A stretch of 64,000 bases of DNA from Tragulus kanchil (Eukaryota > Chordata > Mammalia > Artiodactyla > Tragulidae), in NCBI GenBank assembly GCA_022376925.1, contig JAIOJX010000031.1, positions 135,178,854 through 135,242,853 of the forward strand, given 5' to 3'. Below are positions 42,476 to 54,690 of the stretch, piece by piece. Made by a program: the position numbers and the translations under genes. Each line of letters opens with the position of its first letter. Within the stretch, counting starts at the first letter, position 1. The notes beneath the pieces are model-generated. The model was not told the DNA's origin and ran no database searches. It worked only from the letters and a program-made list of their open reading frames with translations.

Positions 42476-43097
42476 AAACATGACTCATAAAAGAACAAAC
42501 TAAGCACTCGGATCCTGGTTTCCAAACGCCATTCTTAACTCAAGGGACCCAGCACCCCCTGGAGAAATGGCTGATTCCAGGGGGCTGGGCAAGAAAAATA
42601 CAAGATAAGCCCAGAGTATCTTGTGCCTAAAAGTAAGGAAACACTAAAAACAAAGAAGAGTCAAAAGGACACAGATGTAAACTTGAAGGGAGTTTCGCTA
42701 TCAAAACTGGAACAGTTCCAGGAAAACAATAAACTTTGATGGTAACAAATGATATCCCACAAACTAAAGACAGAATCCATAAATCAAGACTGAGTCAACA
42801 AACACGGAAGAAAGGAAAGCAGAGAGTTGGTGGGCGGTGAGGCCCCCTTTCCTGGCTCACTGATGTCCATCTTCCTGCCATAAACTATTGTGGCAGAAGG
42901 GCTGGGGAGCTCCCTGGAGCCTCTTTATGAGGACCCTAAACCCATCACAAAGGCTCCACTCTCATGACCCCATCACCTTCAAGAGGCCCTACCTCCTGAG
43001 ACCATCATAGTGAGGTTGAGATCTATTTCTTCATTTTCACCACGAACTTTACTGAACGACACATTCAGCACTTCGTTCCATTACTTTCTTCCATATT
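42476..43097. other. Unique sequence, no gene seen
   Basis: Purine-rich first half; no frame of interest. Copy at 43650-44271. Confidence 0.5.
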
Positions 43098-43196
43098 TCA
43101 GTCGTTGTTGTTTACTCACTAAGTCGTGTCTGACTTTTTTGTGATCCCATGGATTTTAGCCCGCTAGGCTCCTCTGTCCGGAATTTCCCAGGAGAG
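43098..43196 (-). mobile_element. Bov-tA fragment, reversed
   Basis: gtcgttgttgtttactcact to ggaatttcccaggag. Copies at 44272-44370 and 45332-45430. Confidence 0.75.
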
Positions 43197-43528
43197 CTTT
43201 GTCTATGTATGTCTCAAAAAATATTGTGTACAGGAGAAAAAAAAAATAGCCAGGGGAATAAAAAAACTGTGTACGTATTTCCTTCCTCTGAACCAGATGG
43301 TCATCCATCGAGGCCTGCCTGTGTATCAGTCCAGCTTCTCCAGAGAGACAGGACCATTAGGAAAGATAAGTTTAGACTGTGCTGTGCAGGGTGTGCTAAG
43401 TCGCTTCAGTCATGTCCAGCTCTTTGTGACCCCATGGACTGTAGCCCGCCAGGCTCTTCTGTCCATGGGATTCTTTAGGCAAGAATACTGGAGTGGGTTG
43501 CAGTGCTCTCCTCCTATATCTATATCTA

Positions 43529-43559
<31 letters not shown>

Positions 43560-44546
43560 AGGAGTCACTTTGCTGTATGTCAGAAATTAATAGAACATTG
43601 TAAATGAATTATGTTTCAAGAAAATAAAATAAAAAAACCTTTCTTTTCCAAACATGACTCATAAAAGAACAAACTAAGCACTCGGATCCTGGTTTCCAAA
43701 CGCCATTCTTAACTCAAGGGACCCAGCACCCCCTGGAGAAATGGCTGATTCCAGGGGGCTGGGCAAGAAAAATACAAGATAAGCCCAGAGTATCTTGTGC
43801 CTAAAAGTAAGGAAACACTAAAAACAAAGAAGAGTCAAAAGGACACAGATGTAAACTTGAAGGGAGTTTCGCTATCAAAACTGGAACAGTTCCAGGAAAA
43901 CAATAAACTTTGATGGTAACAAATGATATCCCACAAACTAAAGACAGAATCCATAAATCAAGACTGAGTCAACAAACACGGAAGAAAGGAAAGCAGAGAG
44001 TTGGTGGGCGGTGAGGCCCCCTTTCCTGGCTCACTGATGTCCATCTTCCTGCCATAAACTATTGTGGCAGAAGGGCTGGGGAGCTCCCTGGAGCCTCTTT
44101 ATGAGGACCCTAAACCCATCACAAAGGCTCCACTCTCATGACCCCATCACCTTCAAGAGGCCCTACCTCCTGAGACCATCATAGTGAGGTTGAGATCTAT
44201 TTCTTCATTTTCACCACGAACTTTACTGAACGACACATTCAGCACTTCGTTCCATTACTTTCTTCCATATTTCAGTCGTTGTTGTTTACTCACTAAGTCG
44301 TGTCTGACTTTTTTGTGATCCCATGGACTATAGCCCGCTAGGCTCCTCTGTCCGGAATTTCCCAGGAGCGCTGCCATTTCCTGCTCCACAGGGATCAGGT
44401 CTTAACATATGAATTCTGGGGAGACACACAGCCTCAGCCTATAGCACTGACGTTATCCTGTCCACTAGGCACCTGGTGAAGTCACAGAAACAGATCATGC
44501 ATGTAGGCAGTATCTATATATGTTGCATATTGTATATAATGTAATA

Positions 44547-44626
44547 TTGGGTTGGCCAAAAGGTTAGTTTGAGTTTTCCCCTAATATTGTATGGAAAAAT
44601 CTGAATGAACTTTTTAGCCGACCCAA
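44547..44626. mobile_element. 80-bp mariner-type MITE, copy 1
   Basis: Palindromic element beginning ttgggttggccaaaa and ending ttttagccgacccaa, flanked by TA on both sides, as expected for Tc1/mariner insertion. Exactly 80 bp, like the MADE1 class. The duplicated copy is at 45607-45686. Confidence 0.85.
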
Positions 44627-45100
44627 TATACTGTATTCAATTATGTATACGTTTCTTTTCCCCTTTTTACACAGACTGTAGCATCCCTTCATTTCATTAC
44701 ACACCTTGCTTTCGTTTCACGCTATATCTTGCTTTTTCAATTTCTAAAGGATATTTCTTCGGTTTTGCCCAGCATCATTGAGTTCCATCGAATGCAGTCA
44801 TCAGAATTAATTTAGCCAGCCCTGCTCTTGAAGAATTTTGAGTTTGCTTGGTGCTATGGCACAATAAGAACTAGAATTTTGTAAAAATGTACGTTTTCTA
44901 TGACCAAGCAGAGGGATGACTAATTCATGTGGTTCGATTTCCCTGGCTGATTATTACTCGCCCACACTGGGTATTTTCAAGATATCTACCTGTGTGGGTG
45001 TTTGTCGGCACCTCTGAATTCTTTATTGTCTGTCTGTTCTGTTTAGGATTGTGACATAAATTCTGGCTGAGGAAAACATTTCGAGTTTATGCCCCACCAA
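44627..45100. other. Unique sequence after the mariner MITE
   Basis: AT-moderate, no frame of interest. Copy at 45687-46162. Confidence 0.5.
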
Positions 45101-45606
45101 AAGCTCCACTTGGGCTCCAAAATAACTGTGGATGGTAACTTCAGCCATGAATTTACAAGACGCCTGCTCCCTGGAAGAAAAGCCAAAGGCTCCCCTTGAC
45201 CCCATCACCTTCAAGAGGCCCTACCTCCTGAGACCATCATAGTGAGGTTGAGATCTATTTCTTCATTTTCACCACGAACTTTACTGAACGACACATTCAG
45301 CACTTCGTTCCATTACTTTCTTCCATATTTCAGTCGTTGTTGTTTACTCACTAAGTCGTGTCTGACTTTTTTGTGATCCCATGGACTATAGCCCGCTAGG
45401 CTCCTCTGTCCGCGGAATTTCCCAGGAGAGCTGCCATTTCCTGCTCCACAGGGATCAGGTCTTAACATATGAATTCTGGGGAGACACACAGCCTCAGCCT
45501 ATAGCACTGACGTTATCCTGTCCACTAGGCACCTGGTGAAGTCACAGAAACAGATCATGCATGTAGGCAGTATCTATATATGTTGCATATTGTATATAAT
45601 GTAATA

Positions 45607-45686
45607 TTGGGTTGGCCAAAAGGTTAGTTTGAGTTTTCCCCTAATATTGTATGGAAAAATCTGAATGAACTTTTTAGCCGACCCAA
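45607..45686. mobile_element. 80-bp mariner-type MITE, copy 2
   Basis: Identical to 44547-44626, carried by duplication 14; not an independent insertion. Confidence 0.85.
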
Positions 45687-46162
45687 TATACTGTATTCAA
45701 TTATGTATACGTTTCTTTTCCCCTTTTTACACAGACTGTAGCATCCCTTCATTTCATTACACACCTTGCTTTCGTTTCACGCTATATCTTGCTTTTTCAA
45801 TTTCTAAAGGATATTTCTTCGGTTTTGCCCAGCATCATTGAGTTCCATCGAATGCAGTCATCAGAATTAATTTAGCCAGCCCTGCTCTTGAAGAATTTTG
45901 AGTTTGCTTGGTGCTATGGCACAATAAGAACTAGAATTTTGTAAAAATGTACGTTTTCTATGACCAAGCAGAGGGATGACTAATTCATGTGGTTCGATTT
46001 CCCTGGCTGATTATTACTCGCCCACACTGGGTATTTTCAAGATATCTACCTGTGTGGGTGTTTGTCGGCACCTCTGAATTCTTTATTGTCTGTCTGTTCT
46101 GTTTAGGATTGTGACATAAATTCTGGCTGAGGAAAACATTTCGAGTTTATGCCCCACCAAAA

Positions 46163-46775
46163 GCTCCACTTGGGCTCCAAAATAACTGTGGATGGTAACT
46201 TCAGCCATGAATTTACAAGACGCCTGCTCCCTGGAAGAAAAGCCAAACCTGTGCTGACAAACCTAGACAGCATATTAAAAAGCAGAGACATCACTTTGCT
46301 GACAGAGGTCCACATAGTCAAAGCTATGCTTTTTTTCCATTAGTCATGTACAAGTGTGAGATTTGGACCATAAAGAAGGCTGAGTGCCAAAGAATGGATG
46401 CTTCAGAATTGTGGTGTTGGAGAAGACTCTTCAGAGTCTCTTGGACTGCAAGGAGATTAAACCAGTCAACCCTAAGGGAAATCAACCCTGAATTGGAAGG
46501 GCTGACGCTGAAGTTAAAGTTCCAATACTTTGTCCACCTGATGTGAAGAGCTGAGTCATTGGAAAAGACAGACCCTGATGCTGGGAAAAATTGAGGGCAG
46601 GAGGAGAAGAGGCTGACCCAGAGGGTGAGCTGGTTGGATGGCATCACTGACTCAATGGATACGTGTTTGAGCAAACTGTGGGAGATGGTGAAGGACAGGG
46701 AAGCCTGGTGTGCTGCAGTCCATGGGGTCGCAGAGTCAGACATGACTTAGTGACTGAACAACAACAAAAAAGCCT
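46163..46775 (+). mobile_element. BovB LINE 3' end with reverse-transcriptase C-terminus relic
   Basis: About 610 bp ending in the BovB tail (gactgaacaacaacaa). A frame reading YKCEIWTIKK and WCWRRLFRVSWTARR is the C-terminal region of the BovB ORF2 protein; it holds frameshifts and is dead. Its first 85 bp are repeated at 45104-45188. Confidence 0.85.
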
Positions 46776-47284
46776 CTACACAAACTTCTCTTTGCTAAAC
46801 TGCATCATCTTCTGAGAATCAAACTTGAGAGCCAGAAGGACCATGCTTTTGAAAAACAAAAATGCAATCTGTGAAAAGGCCCATAGTCATTAGAAGAAAA
46901 CACTGAGTTTATACAGTTTCACAGAAAAACAAAACAAAGCAAGCAAACTCTTGCTTGAGCAGATGTTCAGCCCTTTGTCCCGCACATCATCTGCTTCCCC
47001 ACCCAAGGCACCGAATTTATGAGTTTCCCCAGCCCTCCCAAGTCCCCCGGGGAAGCACCTGTCCTGAGATGCTGAATTCTCAGACAGCGTCTCAAAATCT
47101 ACAAAAGTCCATTTCTGAACACACCCACAAAGACCATCTCCCTCTGACGCCCTGTCCATCCCGTCTGCTGATCCTGTAAACCGTATCACTCTTGTCACGA
47201 GTTATGGTTGAGTCTTTGGCGTCTTTCGAGCCATTGTTAGCTTCGTGGAGGTGCTTGGGTGCTAATGGGTACCAGGAAACAGGT
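46776..47284. other. Unique sequence, no gene seen
   Basis: A minus-strand frame of 102 codons (46890-47198) has no recognisable product. Confidence 0.4.
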
Positions 47285-47786
47285 GTGTAGCATCCTCTGA
47301 AAGAAGGCTGAGTGGAACCCTCATGCTGAGATTTGCCGGGGGAGGGAGAGAGAGGCTCTTGACGCTTTTGAAGCCCAGCCTGCACTCTGTATAGTCCTAG
47401 GGTGCCTCACAATTATTACATTCAAGTGGCCACAGTGTCCCTAGCCCTCAATCATCTTGTGTCCGAGGAAGAATGGGACACGGCTGAATGGTTGGGAGAG
47501 ATAAGGCGTCTGTCTCCAGCACTCAAAGCAGCTGCTTAATGGCGACGCTGTTCTTTCAGTCGGCAGCAGCTTGCAGGGCTAATTTCATCCTTGCCCTTCT
47601 GGACAAATCCCTCTCGAGGAGATGCTTGTAACCAGCACTAAAGGTAACGCCTGGGGGGAGGGGGTCTCAGGACTTAGCCTCCTCCATCCCACCTCACACC
47701 AGCCCCAAGTGTGGGCTATTCTGTCGTCGACTAGACTATTTCTCCATCCCCTCAAGGGCACTCAACTAACAGGAGCCATCGAGATG

Positions 47787-47892
47787 GTTGTCATGGGGAC
47801 CACCACTGGAGTGGGAGGTGGACTGGGCTGAGGAAGGAGCAGTGGGAGGCCAGGAGACTGGAATTTTCCAGTCCTTCACATCACGTGTGGAT
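47787..47892 (+). promoter_or_regulatory. X-box module 2
   Basis: gttgtcatggggac at 47787-47800 fits the RFX X-box consensus. Seventy bp on is actggaattttccagt (47857-47872), a 7-bp inverted repeat around TT, then an E-box-like atcacgtg. A copy is at 48902-49007 through duplication 15. Confidence 0.45.
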
Positions 47893-47921
47893 GCAGTCCA
47901 CGTCTAGACACAGAGCAGCCT

Positions 47922-47990
47922 GTCAATAAATATCTGTATCAATTACCTGCAAATGAGTCAATAAATATCTGTATCAATTATCTGTGCATT
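47922..47990. repeat. 35-bp tandem duplicate
   Basis: gtcaataaatatctgtatca, continuing for 35 bp, occurs twice in a row with one difference (attacctg against attatctg). Copied at 49037-49105. Confidence 0.85.
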
Positions 47991-47997
47991 AGTCATG

Positions 47998-48225
47998 AGA
48001 AACAGATATGTATCAGAGGCACTAGTGGTCAAGAATCTGTCTGCCAGTGCAACAGCTGCAGGAGACATGGGCTGGATCCCTGACTCGGAAGATTCTGGGG
48101 AGAAAGAAATGGCAACCCCCTCCAGTAATCTGCCTGGGAAACCCCATGGAAAAAGGGGCATGGTGGGCTTTAGTCCATGGGATCACAAAGAGTTGGACAC
48201 CACTGAACCAGAAAGAGAGAAAAGC
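47998..48225 (+). mobile_element. Bov-tA SINE
   Basis: gaggcactagtggtcaagaa to agttggacaccactgaacc. Copy at 49113-49340. Confidence 0.8.
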
Positions 48226-49469
48226 CATGAGACACAGATAACTCTCGGTATCTATTATCTGCGAAAACCCAGGGTCTCTGGTTGCTTGGGTTGATGTCTC
48301 TGAAACCTCATGTTCCTTTGCCTAAAGGGAGCAACCATCTGGAGGGTAAACCCATTATTGTACCTTGGGGATCACCTGTATAGCACAATTTTATTTTTAA
48401 AAATGTGTAGCATCCTCTGAAAGAAGGCTGAGTGGAACCCTCATGCGAGATTTGCCGGGAGGGAGAGAGGCTCTTGACGCTTTTGAAGCCCAGCCTGCAC
48501 TCTGTATAGTCCTAGGGTGCCTCACAATTATTACATTCAAGTGGCCACAGTGTCCCTAGCCCTCAATCATCTTGTGTCCGAGGAAGAATGGGACACGGCT
48601 GAATGGTTGGGAGAGATAAGGCGTCTGTCTCCAGCACTCAAAGCAGCTGCTTAATGGCGACGCTGTTCTTTCAGTCGGCAGCAGCTTGCAGGGCTAATTT
48701 CATCCTTGCCCTTCTGGACAAATCCCTCTCGAGGAGATGCTTGTAACCAGCACTAAAGGTAACGCCTGGGGGGAGGGGGTCTCAGGACTTAGCCTCCTCC
48801 ATCCCACCTCACACCAGCCCCAAGTGTGGGCTATTCTGTCGTCGACTAGACTATTTCTCCATCCCCTCAAGGGCACTCAACTAACAGGAGCCATCGAGAT
48901 GGTTGTCATGGGGACCACCACTGGAGTGGGAGGTGGACTGGGCTGAGGAAGGAGCAGTGGGAGGCCAGGAGACTGGAATTTTCCAGTCCTTCACATCACG
49001 TGTGGATGCAGTCCACGTCTAGACACAGAGCAGCCTGTCAATAAATATCTGTATCAATTACCTGCAAATGAGTCAATAAATATCTGTATCAATTATCTGT
49101 GCATTAGTCATGAGAAACAGATATGTATCAGAGGCACTAGTGGTCAAGAATCTGTCTGCCAGTGCAACAGCTGCAGGAGACATGGGCTGGATCCCTGACT
49201 CGGAAGATTCTGGGGAGAAAGAAATGGCAACCCCCTCCAGTAATCTGCCTGGGAAACCCCATGGAAAAAGGGGCATGGTGGGCTTTAGTCCATGGGATCA
49301 CAAAGAGTTGGACACCACTGAACCAGAAAGAGAGAAAAGCCATGAGACACAGATAACTCTCGGTATCTATTATCTGCGAAAACCCAGGGTCTCTGGTTGC
49401 TTGGGTTGATGTCTCTGAAACCTCATGTTCCTTTGCCTAAAGGGAGCAACCATCTGGAGGGTTAAATCA

Positions 49470-49486
49470 GCCTGGATTTTCCAGGC
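49470..49486. promoter_or_regulatory. Isolated inverted repeat like that of the X-box modules
   Basis: gcctggattttccaggc: arms of 7 bp around TTT. No X-box is found within 100 bp upstream. Listed because the same core ends the four modules. Confidence 0.3.
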
Positions 49487-49499
49487 CTACCACCCATCT

Positions 49500-50354
49500 G
49501 TACCTTGGGGATCACCGGTGCAGGTGGGGAGGTCGTGGAAAGACAAATTCCAGGGCTACTCTCTAGACTTTCTGAAACAGAGTATCTTGTCCATCCACCT
49601 TCTCAACCATCACTCTCTTTTCCGCTTACCTTGATCCTTTTCTTCACTGCCGTTTTTCCACCTAGGCTTTCCAATAGGGCAGCCGCACACCACTGTGTCT
49701 GTCTGAGTGCCTGGAACGTGGCTCGTCCCCACGGAGATGCGCTGTAATTGCAAACTATACACCTGATTTCAAAAACCTATAAACAACAGAAAATGTAAAA
49801 TATTTCATTGGTCTTTTCTTTTCCTCCACCACCATTGGTGTCACTGGTTTGAGGGCAATATTTTGTGTATGTTGGGTTCAATAAAACCTACTGTTAAGAT
49901 TACTTCTTCCTGTGTATTTTTATCTTTTTTTTTAAACGTGGCTATTGGAAAATCAGACACTTATGGCTTGCCTTATGTTTCCACTGCATGGTTTCAGTGT
50001 CTGAAATAACCATGTTGACTTACTCCTTACTCAGTTGCTTTCTGCATCCCCATGTGATGGTGAACATTCCTCAGACCTTGTCTGTCTTATAGATCCTGTG
50101 CTAAATGCACACATCTGGACTTGAGGAGATACATTTTTAATGACTACTTGAAATCTCAAGGAGATATTTTGGAAGAGGGCAGATGCTTGAAAGTTAGAAA
50201 GCCACTGAGGAAGTCTCTCTGTCAGTAATCAATGAGGGGTCATTCTCTAGCACAAGAAGTCTCTTTTCTTCCCTCTTCCATGGGTACTGTTTTTTTTTTC
50301 AGCTAAACCTGAATCTCATCTGATGTATTAGCTTTGGGTGCTGGAGAAACTAGG
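49500..50354. other. Unique sequence with a possible polyA signal
   Basis: aataaa at 49882-49887 on plus follows about 130 bp of repeat-free sequence. No exon could be defined. Confidence 0.35.
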
Positions 50355-52275
50355 TCTTTTTTTTTTTTTTTTTTTTTTTGTTTACTTTTTTTGGTTTAAA
50401 TTTTGGCCTCTTTTATTGGCTTTTATTTGTTGATTTTCATCCATCTTTATTCTTCAACCTGTGTGGGCCTCCCACCCCAGTGACCCCTCTTGTCACAGAG
50501 CACTGGCTTTGGGTGCATGCACTTCAGAGTGCTGGTTCGTAATTGGACATGCCGGTCCAGCCGCTTCATGGCACGTGGGATCTTCCCAGGCTAGGGATTG
50601 AACTGACGCCCCTTGCGCTTGCAAGGCGAACTCTACCCACTGGAACACCAGGAATTTTTAATATTAGGAAGGCTGGGGGGATGTCCAGAATTGTCCCAGA
50701 AGAGTTTGAATTTGGGGTTTATGGGAAAATGCATATAGAGACCATCAACCCGTCAACAGAGATACCTGGTCTACCTTTTCTTATAAATTCTTTGATCACT
50801 TCCCCTACCTAAGTCATCCCTGACCTGGCGTTCTGCCTCATCCCAATATTTCATTCTCCAGAGAACATAAGACTATCATAGATTTTAACATATATGCACA
50901 TATGTGTGTCATCTGTGCACATATTCCTATATGATATCTACATATATTATTTATATGCATGCATGCTCATCTTTGGGCTTCCTGGGTAGTGCCTGCCAAT
51001 GCAAGAGGCTATGCAGTGTAAGAGACGCTGGTTCCATCCCTGGGTGGGGAAGATCCCCTGGAAAAGGGAAGGGCAACCCACTCCTTATTTTTACTTTACT
51101 TTACACTCATGCTGGGTCATGTCTGACTCTTCATGACCCTATGGACTGTAGTCTGCCAGGCTCGTCTGTCCATGGCATTTTCCAGGCAAGGAAGTATTTC
51201 CTATGCACCAAGCACATCTGGACTTGAGGAGATACATTTTAATGACTTTGAAATCTCAAGGAGATATTTTGGAAGAGGGCAGATGCTTGAAAGTTAGAAA
51301 GCCACTGAGGAAGTCTCTCTGTCAGTAATCAATGAGGGTCATTCTCTAGCACAAGAAGTCTCTTTTCTTCCCTCTTCCATGGGTACTGTTTTTTTCAGCT
51401 AAACCTGAATCTCATCTGATGTATTAGCTTTGGGTGCTGGAGAAACTAGGTCTTTTTTTTTTTTTTTTTTTTTTTACTTTTTTTGGTTTAAATTTTGGCC
51501 TCTTTTATTGGCTTTTATTTGTTGATTTTCATCCATCTTTATTCTTCAACCTGTGTGGGCCTCCCACCCCAGTGACCCCTCTTGTCACAGAGCACTGGCT
51601 TTGGGTGCATGCACTTCAGAGTGCTGGTTCGTAATTGGACATGCCGGTCCAGCCGCTTCACGGCACGTGGGATCTTCCCAGGCTAGGGATTGAACTGACG
51701 CCCCTTGCGCTTGCAAGGCGAACTCTACCCACTGGAACACCAGGAATTTTTAATATTAGGAAGGCTGGGGGGATGTCCAGAATTGTCCCAGAAGAGTTTG
51801 AATTTGGGGTTTATGGGAAAATGCATATAGAGACCATCAACCCGTCAACAGAGATACCTGGTCTACCTTTTCTTATAAATTCTTTGATCACTTCCCCTAC
51901 CTAAGTCATCCCTGACCTGGCGTTCTGCCTCATCCCAATATTTCATTCTCCAGAGAACATAAGACTATCATAGATTTTAACATATATGCACATATGTGTG
52001 TCATCTGTGCACATATTCCTATATGATATCTACATATATTATTTATATGCATGCATGCTCATCTTTGGGCTTCCTGGGTAGTGCCTGCCAATGCAAGAGG
52101 CTATGCAGTGTAAGAGACGCTGGTTCCATCCCTGGGTGGGGAAGATCCCCTGGAAAAGGGAAGGGCAACCCACTCCTTATTTTTACTTTACTTTACACTC
52201 ATGCTGGGTCATGTCTGACTCTTCATGACCCTATGGACTGTAGTCTGCCAGGCTCGTCTGTCCATGGCATTTTCC
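50110..52275. repeat. Head-to-tail duplication 16 (offset 1103 falling to 1092)
   Basis: Copies 50110-51212 and 51213 to about 52275. Poly-T runs are shortened in copy 2. Overlaps duplication 17, so about 51933-52275 exists three times. Confidence 0.95.
50355..50660 (-). mobile_element. CHR-type SINE, reversed, with long poly-T
   Basis: T run of over 20, ttttggcctcttttattggc to ctggaacaccaggaattt. Copy at 51450-51752. Confidence 0.8.
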
Positions 52276-52405
52276 AGGCAAGAATCCTGGAGTCTGCTGC
52301 TATTTCCTCCTCAAGGAAATCTTCCCAATCCAAGGACTGAACCCACCTCTTACATCTCTTGCATTGGCGAGTGGGCTCTTTACCACTGCACCAGCTGGGA
52401 ATCCT
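52060..52405. mobile_element. Head-to-head Bov-tA pair (inverted repeat)
   Basis: Forward truncated Bov-tA 52066-52177 (gcttcctgggtagtgcctgc to gggcaacccactcc), then a reversed Bov-tA 52193-52405 (tgctgggtcatgtctgactc to accagctgggaatcc). The outer 110 bp can pair. Copies at 50974-51190 (truncated) and 53171-53516. Confidence 0.75.
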
Positions 52406-52620
52406 TATATTATTTATATATACATATATCATTATTACATCTACTGTTTATATATAAATGTTTATAATAAACAAACAGTATTATTTATTATAAATAATAT
52501 GTGTAATAATAATATAATACAGATATTAGTTATAGATTATTTATATACCTGTATTATTTATGTATAAATAAAAGTGCGCTTGTATTTACATGTATATATT
52601 TGTATTTACTGTATCTTCAA
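52406..52620. repeat. AT-rich low-complexity tract
   Basis: TATTTATATA-type sequence over 215 bp directly after the Bov-tA pair. Copy at 53517-53731. Confidence 0.85.
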
Positions 52621-52624
52621 ATAG

Positions 52625-52735
52625 AATGCCAACTCTCATGAGAACGAAGACTGTTTTAGGCGACCACCACGTAGAACAGTGACTGGCAAACAGTAATCAC
52701 TCTAGAAACATTTGTTGAACGAATGAATCCATCTA
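52625..52735 (+). mobile_element. MIR/L2-like ancient repeat
   Basis: agaacagtgactggcaaaca, then aaacatttgttgaacgaatg, is the familiar 3' region of these old repeats. Copy at 53736-53846. Similar scraps are at 54270-54300 (ctcaataaatatttg) and 63338-63400. Confidence 0.55.
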
Positions 52736-54157
52736 ATAGCTGACTGTTGGCGAGAACAAAGTCTGTTTACGTCATTGGTGCCAGAGGCTGGCGCGGAACA
52801 GACACCTGCGATTTCTGCTTAGGACTGCGGGTTCCCCCACCTAGCCTGCAAAGACACCACTTAAAAAGTGCCCATTAAATCCTGATGTTACCAAAAGATA
52901 TAACCCCTCATCCAAGGCATGGATTCAGAAAGTCTGGGTGTCCTTCCCCCAGACCTGCCCGCCTCCTGCTCGACCGCTCTGGTATCCATTACTCGTGTCC
53001 CTTCCTCAGGGAGGCAGGCAGGCCCCTGCCCGCCTCCTGCTCGTCCCAATATTTCATTCTCCAGAGAACATAAGACTATCATAGATTTTAACATATATGC
53101 ACATATGTGTGTCATCTGTGCACATATTCCTATATGATATCTACATATATTATTTATATGCATGCATGCTCATCTTTGGGCTTCCTGGGTAGTGCCTGCC
53201 AATGCAAGAGGCTATGCAGTGTAAGAGACGCTGGTTCCATCCCTGGGTGGGGAAGATCCCCTGGAAAAGGGAAGGGCAACCCACTCCTTATTTTTACTTT
53301 ACTTTACACTCATGCTGGGTCATGTCTGACTCTTCATGACCCTATGGACTGTAGTCTGCCAGGCTCGTCTGTCCATGGCATTTTCCAGGCAAGAATCCTG
53401 GAGTCTGCTGCTATTTCCTCCTCAAGGAAATCTTCCCAATCCAAGGACTGAACCCACCTCTTACATCTCTTGCATTGGCGAGTGGGCTCTTTACCACTGC
53501 ACCAGCTGGGAATCCTTATATTATTTATATATACATATATCATTATTACATCTACTGTTTATATATAAATGTTTATAATAAACAAACAGTATTATTTATT
53601 ATAAATAATATGTGTAATAATAATATAATACAGATATTAGTTATAGATTATTTATATACCTGTATTATTTATGTATAAATAAAAGTGCGCTTGTATTTAC
53701 ATGTATATATTTGTATTTACTGTATCTTCAAATAGAATGCCAACTCTCATGAGAACGAAGACTGTTTTAGGCGACCACCACGTAGAACAGTGACTGGCAA
53801 ACAGTAATCACTCTAGAAACATTTGTTGAACGAATGAATCCATCTAATAGCTGACTGTTGGCGAGAACAAAGTCTGTTTACGTCATTGGTGCCAGAGGCT
53901 GGCGCGGAACAGACACCTGCGATTTCTGCTTAGGACTGCGGGTTCCCCCACCTAGCCTGCAAAGACACCACTTAAAAAGTGCCCATTAAATCCTGATGTT
54001 ACCAAAAGATATAACCCCTCATCCAAGGCATGGATTCAGAAAGTCTGGGTGTCCTTCCCCCAGACCTGCCCGCCTCCTGCTCGACCGCTCTGGTATCCAT
54101 TACTCTGCTCTGGTCCCTAAGAGCATCCTCGGGGTCTCAGGGAGGCAGGCAGGCTCT

Positions 54158-54230
54158 GTTGCTATGGAAACTGCACTCGGGAGGCGAGGAGGACAAGAGC
54201 TACTTAGCCGATGGAACTTTCCAGGCGGTG
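54158..54230 (+). promoter_or_regulatory. X-box module 3
   Basis: gttgctatggaaac at 54158-54171 is a perfect match to the RFX X-box consensus. Fifty-four bp on is tggaactttcca followed by ggcgg. The local sequence is CpG-containing and free of recognised repeats. Confidence 0.5.
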
Positions 54231-54690
54231 TGGGGGTTACAATCCCTGCCTGCCATACGAACTGATGATGCTCAATAAATATTTGTGGGGGGTAGGTTGA
54301 ACAAAAATAGTGGATCATCGGAAAGGGACGTCACCTTTCTGAGGCAGTTTTCTCAACGTGGGAAGATGTGTTTATTTTTCTGGCTCCTTGGAGTGTGGTG
54401 CAGATTCTAATAGATGCTGTTTGTGAATCACTCGGCGCCGTTCCTGTCGTGGTGAAGCTAGGCGTTTAAAGAACGGTGTTCCAGAATTCACCTGCGTCAG
54501 AATGGGGAAAGCAGGGAGAGAGAAAGAATGAAATAGGCGAGTCCTTGGTGGCCCTCAGGCCAGCGAAGGAAGAAGCACCCAGCTTCACCTCCTCACCCTC
54601 GTCTTATTCTCGGTGTCCTGCTTCGTTTTACCCAACTCAGTTCAGCACCTGAGATTAGCTTCTTCATTTCTTCCCCCACCCCGCCGCTTA
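54231..54690. other. Unique sequence downstream of X-box module 3
   Basis: Moderate CpG (tcggcgccgttcctgtcg at 54433-54450). No gene seen. Confidence 0.45.

Larger units (their letters stand above)
42027..44372. repeat. Head-to-tail duplication 13 (offset 1174)
   Basis: Copies 42027-43200 and 43201 to about 44372, including a TATC microsatellite and an L1 tail. The longest unit of the ladder. Confidence 0.95.
44140..46247. repeat. Head-to-tail duplication 14 (offset 1060)
   Basis: Copies 44140-45198 and 45199 to about 46247, containing an 80-bp mariner MITE and the start of a BovB 3' end. Copy 1 ends in ggctcccctt, absent from copy 2. Confidence 0.95.
47285..49500. repeat. Head-to-tail duplication 15 (offset 1115-1120)
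   Basis: Copies 47285-48404 and 48405 to about 49500, with an X-box module and a Bov-tA. The first 80 bp of copy 2 have lost five bases in G/GA runs, and copy 1 ends in a scrambled 70-bp stretch (48340-48404). Confidence 0.95.
51933..54110. repeat. Head-to-tail duplication 17 (offset 1111)
   Basis: Copies 51933-53043 and 53044 to about 54110: inverted Bov-tA pair, AT-rich tract and an old MIR/L2-like piece. Copy 1 ends in a shortened version of the stretch that continues correctly after 54105. Confidence 0.95.
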
